This document shows, in pieces, positions 1 to 8,900 of a stretch of DNA of 64,000 bases (the first letter of the stretch is position 1; each line of letters begins with the position of its first letter). This DNA comes from JAWXCB01 sp034440455 (GTDB lineage: Bacteria > Bacteroidota > Bacteroidia > Chitinophagales > CAIOSU01). Both the position numbers and the translations under genes were made by a program. Where the stretch lies: assembly GCA_034440455.1 (NCBI GenBank), contig JAWXCB010000092.1, forward strand, positions 1 to 64,000. Reading direction: 5' to 3'. Below the pieces are notes generated by a model. It ran no database searches, was not told the DNA's origin, and saw nothing but the letters and a program-made list of their open reading frames with translations.

Positions 1-131
1 AAACCCAATTGAGTTAAATCTAATTTTTCTACAAATGCTTCTACAACCCGCACGTTATTGTCTGCTGCTATCAGCCCTTCCAGTGATGTAAATTCAATTT
101 GCGTTCTGTCTGCTAATGGTATGTGTTCCAT
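1..131 (-). CDS. IS1182-type transposase, N-terminal fragment (runs off the left edge)
   Basis: The reverse strand opens with ATG at 131 and reads without a stop to the window edge (about 43 residues). The stretch NVRVVEAFVEKLDLTQLG is the typical start of IS1182/DUF772-type transposases, where a pattern like 'LRVIDAFVDxLDLxxLGF' precedes the DDE domain. The catalytic domain would lie left of the window, so whether the element is intact cannot be told. I see no clear terminal inverted repeat in the 60 bases upstream of the start. It marks the border of an accessory region reaching to about 10.4 kb. Confidence 0.75.
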   Translation of the reverse strand, partial: MEHIPLADRTQIEFTSLEGLIAADNNVRVVEAFVEKLDLTQLG

Positions 132-585
132 CGTTTTTTATTTGCACACAAAAATAAGTGATAGCTATTTTTTCTATTTTTACTTTTTCAAAAATATACT
201 AACAAATGGGTGTGAGTTTTTTCACACTCTGCCGTTACCGGAAACCCTATGACGACATTACTACCATCAAACGGACGGACTTTTAACCAAACAGTTTTGA
301 CGACACCACAAACCGGACAAGACCTTCTCACCAACAGGCAAACGCTTCTAAAAAAAATAAAACACCCCCACGCGCAAAAAAATGAAATTCTATGGCTACC
401 CGCATTTGGCACATTTTGTTTTGCCGCTAACGCACAAGGCAACGCTTCAGGCAAAACAAAAAGAGCTAAATCTTGCCCACGCTTTATACCGACTTCCTAA
501 CTTGAATCCTAACTTAGGATAACTTGATAGAGGCAACTGATGGTTTTAATTTGCATCATCAATTAACAATTAAAATTGTCATACA
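132..585. other. Non-coding spacer with small hairpins and a possible boundary motif
   Basis: No convincing gene. Reading frames here (for example 249-500 forward, 188-454 reverse) have no recognisable protein and odd composition. Visible structure: a hairpin GTGTGA/TCACAC near 210-227, a palindrome ATCCTAA-c-TTAGGAT at 506-520, and a 16-base motif CCGTTACCGGAAACCC at 232-247 that recurs with two mismatches at 9715-9730 on the same strand. Confidence 0.5.
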
Positions 586-1254
586 ATGAAAAACTACAAG
601 TATTACCCGATGATAACAGGACTGTTTGCCGCCTGTTTAGTTATCTCAAATATTTTGGACACCAAAATATTTAAGTTCTATTCTCTGGATTTGCCCGGAG
701 GAATTATTTTATTTCCTATCGTGTATGTGTTTGCCGACATCCTCACCGAGGTTTACGGTTACGCTTATTCAAGGCGTGTTATCTGGACAGGTTTCGGTGC
801 ATTGCTTCTGATGATAATTGCTTCAACAATTGTTCAGCACTTAGAACCTGCATCATTTTGGACATTGCAAAAAGAGTATGACGACATCTTAGGCAAAGTG
901 CCGCGAATTGTAGCCGCTTCAATCAGTGCATATTTCTTAGGAGAGTTTGTAAACAGTTTTACACTTGCAAAACTGAAACTGCAAAGCGAAGGAAAAAGAA
1001 TGCCTTTGCGTTTTGTGCTTTCAACAGTTGTCGGACAGTTTGTTGACACAAGCGTTTTTGTTTTGATTGCTTTCACCGGACTGATGGAAACAAAGGACTT
1101 AATTATGATTACGCTTTCAGCGTGGGCTTTCAAAGTTGCTTGGGAAGTAATTGCATTACCTATTACTTTGCCGTTGGTTAAGAAATTAAAGAAAATAGAA
1201 AACGAAGATTATTATGACCGTGACACAAACTTTAGCCCTTTCAAATTATCTTAA
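586..1254 (+). CDS. yhhQ: Queuosine precursor transporter, YhhQ/VUT family
   Basis: A 222-residue integral membrane protein with about six hydrophobic segments. The family hallmarks are visible: the start 'LVISNILDTKIF', the 'ADILTEVYGY' motif near residues 50-59, and 'VDTSVFVLIAF' in the third quarter. Family members import 7-deazaguanine precursors (preQ0/preQ1) across the inner membrane for queuosine in tRNA. It lies 26 bases ahead of folE, whose product feeds the same deazapurine pathway, so a shared role in 7-deazaguanine or pterin supply is a reasonable inference. The start ATG follows a typical AT-rich Bacteroidota leader. Family call is firm; the substrate is inferred. Confidence 0.88.
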   Translation: MKNYKYYPMITGLFAACLVISNILDTKIFKFYSLDLPGGIILFPIVYVFADILTEVYGYAYSRRVIWTGFGALLLMIIASTIVQHLEPASFWTLQKEYDDILGKVPRIVAASISAYFLGEFVNSFTLAKLKLQSEGKRMPLRFVLSTVVGQFVDTSVFVLIAFTGLMETKDLIMITLSAWAFKVAWEVIALPITLPLVKKLKKIENEDYYDRDTNFSPFKLS

Positions 1255-1280
1255 CCGACTTATAAATTATCGTATAACAA

Positions 1281-1802
1281 ATGGAAGACAATTTAAAACA
1301 ACTTTTTAGTTTCATCAGCAATGAAGAAGTCCGAAAGAAATTACAACTTTCTGAACATCGTATTCGCAAATCTTATGACGAAATGTTTTCAGGATATTCT
1401 TTGAAAGCAGAAGATGTTCTGAATGATGTTGTGCATGTTTCAAACTATACCGGAGTTGTAGAAGTGAAGAACATTAATTTCTATACAATGTGTGAACATC
1501 ACTTTGCGCCTTTCTTTGGAACTGCAAATATTTATTATCAGCCAAACGAAATTATTACTGGACTTGGAAAAATTGTTCGGCTTGTGCATGATGTTCATGC
1601 AAAGCGTTTGCAAATACAAGAAGTAATGACAAAAGAAATTGCAGAGGACATGATGAAAGTTTTAAAATGCAAAGGCGTATTTGTAACAACAACGGCTAAA
1701 CATCTTTGCATTTGCAGCAGAGGACCAAATGATGATACTTCTGAAACAACGGTAGCTTATGGCATCGGCACTTTGGAAAACTGGTGGCAAAAAGAAAAAT
1801 GA
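1281..1802 (+). CDS. folE: GTP cyclohydrolase I, short divergent form
   Basis: 173 residues. GTP cyclohydrolase I converts GTP to 7,8-dihydroneopterin triphosphate, the entry to folate, pterins and 7-deazaguanines. The zinc/active-site motifs are present: TMCEHHFAPFFG (Cys and His ligands) and the late HLCICSRG (second Cys, then Arg-Gly). The usual N-terminal 'GLxDTPxRVA' is not recognisable (here LSEHRIRKSYDEMFSGY), so it is shorter and more divergent than housekeeping FolE. Its stop overlaps the next start as ATGA, indicating translational coupling to the methyltransferase-like gene. With the preceding transporter this suggests a dedicated pathway rather than bulk folate synthesis, although folA and thyA lie elsewhere in the window. 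Confidence 0.87.
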   Translation: MEDNLKQLFSFISNEEVRKKLQLSEHRIRKSYDEMFSGYSLKAEDVLNDVVHVSNYTGVVEVKNINFYTMCEHHFAPFFGTANIYYQPNEIITGLGKIVRLVHDVHAKRLQIQEVMTKEIAEDMMKVLKCKGVFVTTTAKHLCICSRGPNDDTSETTVAYGIGTLENWWQKEK

Positions 1803-3970
1803 GCATAGAAGTAAAACATATCAATGAGTTTCATTCTCTTTATGGTGGCATCAAAAAGAGAAAAGAAATTGGCAATGCCTTTCAAGCATTGGTAAGCCAT
1901 CACTTTGACAACATTTTAATTTTCGCAATTGTTGAGAATGTCAACTTGAACAATCCTTCTTTATTTGGATTAGGTGATACGTTATTCTTTACGCATAAAG
2001 AAGAAGATTCAGAAAATCAATTTGTCAAGGAGGAATACAAAAGAATAATTGAACAGGTTGAGAAGAAGTTTGAACATTCTCTTGCAGAATATATTGATTG
2101 GTATGAAACAGATTCAGTTTTGATTTCAGTTGAAACTGGTTCAAGCAAAACTTTCAATACTGATAATTCAGGTTGGCGAACAAGAATTTTCGCTAACCGT
2201 GAGAAGAAAGAGCAAAAAGCAAAGTATGGTTTTCTTCCATTTAAAGCAAAAGACGGTAAGACATTTAAGAAGCATATAGAAGAGTATTTTAAATTTTATA
2301 TTGATTTACTTTGGACAAATCTTTCCTTTCATGATTTCCCCTACTTTGTAGTAATAGCAAAACCAATTTCCACAAAGGATAAGAACGGAATAATTAAACT
2401 GGGCAATCTCTATCTGCATTTTGCAACCACCGAACTAAAAGAAGATAAATTTTACCACCGTTTACTGAATGACTTCCTTCTGATTTGGTTGCGTGAAGAA
2501 GGGGGTGTTATCATTAATCAAATTGGTTCAGAAGCGGCTGACAGAGCAAAGAAAGAAGTTACAATTTCTCACAACACTCATCTTCCGGCAATATGGGCTT
2601 TGAAAGACACTACTCAATTTGGACAAAGTGAAATTGATAAGTTAGGAACGCAACTTGGAACATCAGGCAAGACATTCAAAGATTTTTATTACGAAATTTT
2701 CATCATAAATTCTATGGATTGTTATTCTCAACTTGAAGCCCAAGAGAAAAAAATCATTGACGAATTGATTCCGATTCTTTTAAAGAATAAAGGTTGGTTA
2801 AAAGACGGTGTAACAGTGCCCTATGTAGATGCTTTTATTAAAGTAGTAAAACAGAATGTGGAGCATAAAGCATTTAAAGTTTTTACAAAAGATGAAGTGT
2901 GTCGCTTCACAACCCTTTTGACTTTACGGCACATTGTAAATGTTTGCTTTTGTTGCTTCGATTTTGAAATTGATGAAATACACAGTTTACTTTCCACCGG
3001 AATTGCTGACAAGGAAGATAAAAAGGCAGTCGGCTATTCAACAAAACTGACTGGATATTTTTCAAAACTTTTTCTTTACAGCCCAAAGGAGAAAAACAAA
3101 AACATAACTACATTTAATAAACAAGATGCTTTCAACTCTGCCTCTGTAAAAGAAAGAGATTTTATGAAAGCATGTGCCGCTAAAATTTCACTTTTAATAA
3201 AAACGGAAAAAAAGAATGAATACAATACAAGTGCAGTCGCTAATTTTAAACTTGATTCACAGGAGATGAAAAAGTTCAATACAGACAATGTTTCCCGTTT
3301 AGCAGTTTTTGATTTTAAAAAAAATTGGTGTAACGAAAACGAAAAAATTCCGCAGCTATTAAAAGAAAAAGCCGGAAAATATTTAGTTGCTCCAATTTTA
3401 GATTGTGGTGCTGGATTAGGCGACATTGCCTACAAAGCATTTCCAGAGAAAGAAGCAATTCTTATTGATGTAAACCCAATTGAAGATAAAGAAACGCCAA
3501 CCTCACCTTTGCACAAAAATGTAATCAAGAGCATCTTTGACTTTTATCCCGAAAAGCAAATTAAAACACTTCTGATAAGCCACACTTTGCAGTTTATTGA
3601 TTCAGATATTGACCTTCTTAATAGGCAAATCCAATTTTTAAATCCTGCCACTATCATTCATGTTTCAAACGAGAACAACGACATCATGGGTGATATTTTA
3701 AAATGGACAAAAGAAAATTATGCAAACTCAAATCCTGAAGAAAGAATTTCAGGTTTCCCAAGTGGATATGATCGCATTGAAGAAATAAAATTTAAGGCAG
3801 ATGTTAAGTGCAACACTTTTACTCAATTGGCAAAACAGATAAGTTATTTAATGATGATTGACTTATCAGAAACCGGAGACCAGTTGGAAAAATTCTTAAA
3901 GACCAAACTGAAAAAACCTGAATTCAAATTCAATCAGATTATAGAAGTTTTTCAAAAAACAAAAACTTGA
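1799..3970 (+). CDS. Large unknown protein with C-terminal SAM-methyltransferase-like domain
   Basis: I do not recognise this gene as a whole. Start chosen at the ATG at 1799, which overlaps the folE stop (ATGA); an in-frame ATG at 1784 inside folE is less likely. The product is 723 residues. About 500 N-terminal residues match no family I know: soluble, rich in Lys and aromatic residues, with a Cys-rich patch VCFCCFDF near residue 385. The C-terminal 200 residues look like a class I methyltransferase: ILDCGAGLGD (motif I, about residues 533-542), then an acidic strand end ILIDVN. No signal peptide or membrane segment is seen. Coupling to folE suggests it acts on a pterin or deazapurine, or on a nucleic acid carrying one; this is inference. 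A hairpin at 3968-3989 follows but lacks a T-run. Confidence 0.7.
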   Translation: MSIEVKHINEFHSLYGGIKKRKEIGNAFQALVSHHFDNILIFAIVENVNLNNPSLFGLGDTLFFTHKEEDSENQFVKEEYKRIIEQVEKKFEHSLAEYIDWYETDSVLISVETGSSKTFNTDNSGWRTRIFANREKKEQKAKYGFLPFKAKDGKTFKKHIEEYFKFYIDLLWTNLSFHDFPYFVVIAKPISTKDKNGIIKLGNLYLHFATTELKEDKFYHRLLNDFLLIWLREEGGVIINQIGSEAADRAKKEVTISHNTHLPAIWALKDTTQFGQSEIDKLGTQLGTSGKTFKDFYYEIFIINSMDCYSQLEAQEKKIIDELIPILLKNKGWLKDGVTVPYVDAFIKVVKQNVEHKAFKVFTKDEVCRFTTLLTLRHIVNVCFCCFDFEIDEIHSLLSTGIADKEDKKAVGYSTKLTGYFSKLFLYSPKEKNKNITTFNKQDAFNSASVKERDFMKACAAKISLLIKTEKKNEYNTSAVANFKLDSQEMKKFNTDNVSRLAVFDFKKNWCNENEKIPQLLKEKAGKYLVAPILDCGAGLGDIAYKAFPEKEAILIDVNPIEDKETPTSPLHKNVIKSIFDFYPEKQIKTLLISHTLQFIDSDIDLLNRQIQFLNPATIIHVSNENNDIMGDILKWTKENYANSNPEERISGFPSGYDRIEEIKFKADVKCNTFTQLAKQISYLMMIDLSETGDQLEKFLKTKLKKPEFKFNQIIEVFQKTKT

Positions 3971-4068
3971 TTCCATAATTAGGGAATCAGTTAGGGGAAA
4001 TTCGCCCCAAAATTCCTTTCTCTTCTTCTAAGTTAGGACGAGGCATTAGCCCCTCATTATTCAATTTT

Positions 4069-4109
4069 TTTGCATCGTGATTTAGTCAAATCCGAATCAC
4101 GAATGCAAA
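4069..4109 (+). promoter_or_regulatory. 14-bp hairpin abutting a start codon
   Basis: TTTGCATCGTGATT (4069-4082) and AATCACGAATGCAAA (4095-4109) are complementary apart from one bulged base, with a 12-base loop. The right arm ends at the base before the ATG at 4110. As RNA this would hold the ribosome entry region in a stem; as DNA it could be an operator. Either is inference. Confidence 0.55.
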
Positions 4110-5660
4110 ATGAAAAAAACATTACTTACAATCATCTTCCGGTTAGCAGGAGTGGATTACAACGTAATCAAAAATTGCAGCCGCGACACCAAAGCGAAAT
4201 ATAAGAACCTTGGTCTTTCTCTCATTCTCACATCATCGCTCGCCTTCATCGGTGGTTTTGATGTGGCGCACCAGTTCACCCCCATGCTGTGGGTATGTGC
4301 CGCAGTTGGGTTGCTGTGGGCGATAGCCGTGTTTTCCTTTGACTACTTCCTTTTAAACTCAGGAAATATCAGCCCTTTCTTCAAAGTAATCCGTGTGCCG
4401 GTGGGCTTCGCCAACGTGTTCATCACCATCACAGCATTATTCGTGATGCTGAATCAAGCAACTATTGATAGCACCATCGGACTTGCCAATGCTTCAAGAA
4501 TAACCACGGTGGACAGCACTTACCTCGCAACTAAAGAAGTGCGCTACGATGCTTACAACAACAAGCAATCACGGATAGAGGAATACCACCAACAGAGTTG
4601 CATGCCGGAAGCCCTGAACGTGCGCCCGGGCAAACTCTACGATGCAAAACATGCGCTTTGCATAACCACTCACACAGAACTTGAAAACGAATTGGCAAAA
4701 TTGGACAGCGCGGAAACCGGATATTACAACGCATACCAAACGAACAGACAGGCATTAGCAGAAGTGAAGTCTAACGATTTCTTCGTGAAAGCAAAACAGC
4801 TACCCGCCATCTTCAAGGCGAACTACTTCATAGTAATATTGGCGGCATGTGCTTTTCTGTTCCTTGGCTACATCGAATTGCAGTGTATCATTTTGAAGTT
4901 TTCCATTGACGGCAACGATGAATACCACACCAACCTGACACGTTACAACGATGGCAGAAAGGAACACCTGAATATCTTGATGAATCAGCAAGTGGCGGGA
5001 GAAATGCGTGAAAACGACTTGATTGAAAAAGACAAACAGGTAAAGCATAAAGGGAAAACATTTGAGGTGGATGTAGAGGACATCAATCAAAGCATCGCGC
5101 AGATGTATGAGTTGAAAAAATTAAAGGAGCTATCAAAAGAGTTGGACGATGAAACCACTTTGGGAAAAATTAAAAAGACGGAAGCTGAATACGCTACTAA
5201 CGGAAACACCCAAAGCAAAAACACGCAGCCGGAACTTTTCAGGATGACCAACTCAATGTTGGGACTTGTAGAAGAAATCCGAACCAAGTCAGATAAAGAC
5301 AATCTTGCCAAGAACCTGTTTGATTGGGTGCAAACCAATGTAGAGTATGATACTACCCACACCAAAGAGTTCTACCGCACCGCTGCGGAGACCTATAACA
5401 ACAGGCTCGGAGTGTGCGGAGAATTATCGGTGCTGATGATTTCGCTTTTCCGCAGCGCGGGTATAGAAGCAAGTTTTGCGGAAGTAACAAAGGACGATAC
5501 AGGCAAGGAAGTAGCACACGCATGTGTGGTTATCAGCAGCAACGAAGGCGGCAAGCAATTGGTGGATGTTGCTTACAAATCCTTTGACATTAAACACACA
5601 GCTTACAGAGTAATGAGCGATAACGAGCTAATGACAAACTTTAAAAATTGGAACCAATAA
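4110..5660 (+). CDS. DUF4407 membrane protein fused to a transglutaminase-like domain
   Basis: 516 residues. The N-terminal half has the DUF4407 layout: a Lys/Arg-rich start, two membrane segments near 33-55 and 62-85, one near 95-117, a long soluble loop, and a fourth segment near 233-256. A charged, coiled-coil-like stretch follows (about 260-370). The last 130 residues are a transglutaminase-like (papain-fold) domain with a complete putative triad: Cys436 in RLGVCGELSVLM, His470 in EVAHACVVI, Asp486 in QLVDVAYKSF. With four membrane segments and a positive N-terminus, this domain is predicted to be cytoplasmic. First gene of an operon with a 74-residue protein (15-base gap) and the SEDS-transpeptidase fusion. 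Such folds act as proteases or amide-bond transferases; the substrate is unknown. Confidence 0.8.
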   Translation: MKKTLLTIIFRLAGVDYNVIKNCSRDTKAKYKNLGLSLILTSSLAFIGGFDVAHQFTPMLWVCAAVGLLWAIAVFSFDYFLLNSGNISPFFKVIRVPVGFANVFITITALFVMLNQATIDSTIGLANASRITTVDSTYLATKEVRYDAYNNKQSRIEEYHQQSCMPEALNVRPGKLYDAKHALCITTHTELENELAKLDSAETGYYNAYQTNRQALAEVKSNDFFVKAKQLPAIFKANYFIVILAACAFLFLGYIELQCIILKFSIDGNDEYHTNLTRYNDGRKEHLNILMNQQVAGEMRENDLIEKDKQVKHKGKTFEVDVEDINQSIAQMYELKKLKELSKELDDETTLGKIKKTEAEYATNGNTQSKNTQPELFRMTNSMLGLVEEIRTKSDKDNLAKNLFDWVQTNVEYDTTHTKEFYRTAAETYNNRLGVCGELSVLMISLFRSAGIEASFAEVTKDDTGKEVAHACVVISSNEGGKQLVDVAYKSFDIKHTAYRVMSDNELMTNFKNWNQ

Positions 5661-5675
5661 CTTAAAACGACTTAT

Positions 5676-5900
5676 ATGAAAATCTTTACCAAACTACTCG
5701 ATTCAGCAGGTGAGTTCTTCAAAAGAAGTTCTTATCACCCTGGTGTTGACAGGGATTTTGAAGACAATTCAAGCCCTGTAACTAAAACCGAAAACAGGCA
5801 TATTATCAAGACGATTCTTTTAGCGGAACGCCTGAAAGAAATTGATGAGAAGTATGACCCCATTATCGAGCAAGCACGTAACCAAAAACTGAACAAATGA
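5676..5900 (+). CDS. Small charged protein, unknown
   Basis: 74 residues, no signal peptide and no membrane segment; the second half is a predicted amphipathic helix (ILLAERLKEIDEKYDPIIEQ). I do not recognise a family. It begins 15 bases after the DUF4407-transglutaminase gene and its stop overlaps the next start as ATGA, so it is surely read as part of the operon. A role as a partner or adaptor between the two large membrane proteins is possible but unproven. Confidence 0.7.
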   Translation: MKIFTKLLDSAGEFFKRSSYHPGVDRDFEDNSSPVTKTENRHIIKTILLAERLKEIDEKYDPIIEQARNQKLNK

Positions 5901-8900
5901 AAAAGGAACTCTACTTATTTATTGCCGTAGCCGCATTAAGCGTTGGCTACGGCATTTACAGTTCTGCCAACATGTTGTTCAGCAATAGAAGCCCTTACAC
6001 TATTACATGCGATGGAATTTTGCTCGACACCGCTAAGGTTTATGCCATCAGCAACCACGATAAAACTTCTGCCGATACCATTTACCTACACTACACGAAT
6101 TCAGAAGTTATCGCACCGTCAACATTGGGATTTGTTTATTACGACAGGCAGCGCGGTGAATTTGTTTTGAAAAATCATCCGTGCGTTTTCAATCCGGCAA
6201 ACGGTGCGCCCGGCAACTACTTCCTACCCTTTTGCAGAACACTTAAAGATGGAATTTACTTCGGTGCAAATGAAACTATCCCACAAACCATCTTGCTCGA
6301 ACGAGGCATTAAATACAACACAGCCGTTGGGACAAAGGAGAACCGAATCAGTATAAAATTTTCAAAGACAGCGCAAGGGATGGTGCTATCCACGAAGGAC
6401 GAAGGTATACAGTCTAAATATCTTGTTCAACGCGGCAAGAAAAATTTGTTTGAGGTTTATCTGAACAGTCCGATTGGAAACTCTATCTGCCCAAACATTT
6501 TCCAGTTTGAACACACAACAAGCGATACAGGCAGTTACACCATCGCTGTAACCCCTGATTTATTTAGCACCACATATGCGGTAACGGACGAGCAAAACAG
6601 CACGATTGTGGAAGGTAGTGGAAACACTCCGTCATTTTATATTAACGAGTTTCAGTTTTCACTGAACCCGAAATACAGCCAGTTTTTTTCCGTAATTTTT
6701 GTTGCCTGCTTTATCATCATCATTTTCTTTCAGATTTATTTTCTTAAAGCATTCAGCAAAGCGAAATCACCGCTAATAAAATCGCTCTTTAGTTTCAGGA
6801 TATTGCTTAACTGCATTGCGTTTATGGCAATTCCCCTTTTCCTGACTTCCAGTTACTTGGTCGTAGGCAGAAACTGGTATTTGCTTTTACTTGTTGTGCT
6901 TAACGCATCCTTCTTTCTTCCAAAGGACTTTTTGAGCAAGTTGAACTTTAGTTTTTCATCACGACTTTTAAGCTATGTAGTTTGGTTGACCATTGCCGCA
7001 GCACCTTTTGTTTTCAAGTTTGCCACCGTAAACGAAAGTCTCTTAGGTATTATTCCGATACTGCATTGCCAAAAAGCGTTAATCCTGTTGTTGTTCTTCG
7101 CAACACAGAATTCTTTTTTCAACTCATCGCAACGCAGATACTTTTTCAGAATCGCTTTTATCCTTTTCTACTCACTTGGCATTTCTTTTATCACAGCCGA
7201 CACAGGTTCGTTTATCTACGCTGGTCTTGCCATCGTTTTGGTAGAGCTAATCAGAAAGACAATCGGGCTAAAGCATGTTTTCGCTTCTCTTACTGCTATT
7301 GCACTTGTTACATTCCTTATGTTCAAAATAGCACCGGAAACTTTTTCAAAAGACCGGAAGACTTATCGCATAGTCGCACCTTATGTAAGCCCTGAATCAG
7401 ACAAATTAGAAATGGCAAATCAAGCCGATAGAGAAAGCTACTCAAGTTTAATACTCAACCTGAAAAACATTGAAGGTTCGGATGCGCCAGAATTCAACGA
7501 TTTGATTATTCCGGGCAACATGCGTTCAACGATGCATAGCGACTTTGCTTTTCACTGGTCATTGACCTTTGGAGGTTGGGTATTCTTCTTTCTCTTTCTC
7601 ACTATAGTTTTTCTACTACTCTCCAAACTGTTGTTGCTGCTTTATTGCTCAATCAGGGTTTGCCGAGTTCAACAGGACACAGGTTTCATTTTCCCTACAA
7701 GCAGAAGCGCGGAGTTAGTCAGATTTCTTCTTGCCTTCACGATAATCGGTTTCACGTATCCGATTGCCAGCAACTTGTTGTTGATTCCGCTTACAGGTCA
7801 GTCAATTCCAGTTTTGAGTATCAGCAATGTTGAAGTGATATTTCTGATTGTGCTGATTGTATCGCTCGAAAATATTTTCAACAAACCTAACCATTTTGTA
7901 ACCGCAAAGACAAAATACGGTTACGGTGATTTAAGGAAAAGTATCTACTGGGGGCTATCAATAATCTTTGTATTGTTTGGTTCTGCATTGATTCTGAAAT
8001 TTATGAGTTTTTACTTCGCGCCTGAAACTTTAAACTGGAAAAAACATATTTCTGATGAGCGTATTCAACTGGAAGGACAGATACCTGATAGAAACGATAA
8101 GCAAGCTCTTGTTGACTTTGCCAAAACAGTTATAGGCAGCGATGATTTGACTGCCGTCCATAAATCAAAAAAACCGTTGCTGAAAAATTTGGCTTCACTT
8201 TATTATTCATACAAGCCCTATACAGAAACCATCCATGAATCCGCGACCTTTTACAACAGCACGGAAAAAATGAGAAGTCAAATGTCCGTTGATTCTTTCT
8301 TTTCAGAAAAGAGAAAACTTATCAGTGGCACATTTGAACCTTACGGTAAAGTTTATTCTATGGCTCAAAAAGTAAATAACCATTTGCAGAACAACGTAAG
8401 CCACCCGCTCTATAACTGCATTCCTCTTGGTTCAGCTTCTATAAATGCAGACCTGACTGCTGAATGCAATGATGAATTGCAACGACATCTGTTAGAAATT
8501 AATATTGCAGAGAACATCGGCTCCATTGTGATTATAGACAACAGAACCGGAGGAATTGTCGCTAATAGCACCTTCCCGTTTGACAGAGAAGTCAACAGCA
8601 ACGAGGTTTATTACTTTGTCGGCTCACTGAAAAAAACACTGCTTGCGTATTGCGCCCTTACAATAGACGAAAACTACAAACTGAAACAGTATGGTGACAA
8701 AACATTTGAGGAGTTCATAAAAAATTCTGACGACTTCTTTGCAGCTTCACTTTTAAAGGACTTGTTGACAAACCATCAAGACGAGTTTGACAAGGTATTA
8801 CAAGACGACTTTGGTATACCGTTATTTTCGCTTACAGACGATTCCTACTTGGACATCATGCCGACACCACATGACTTTTTAAAACCGCTTGACAGGAACA

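Noticed and set aside
249..500. 83-residue forward frame in the left spacer
   Set aside because: No motif, odd composition, and overlaps the boundary motif; treated as spacer.
1784..1798. Upstream ATG as the start of the 723-residue protein
   Set aside because: It would extend 15 bases further into folE; the ATGA overlap at 1799 is the usual coupled arrangement.
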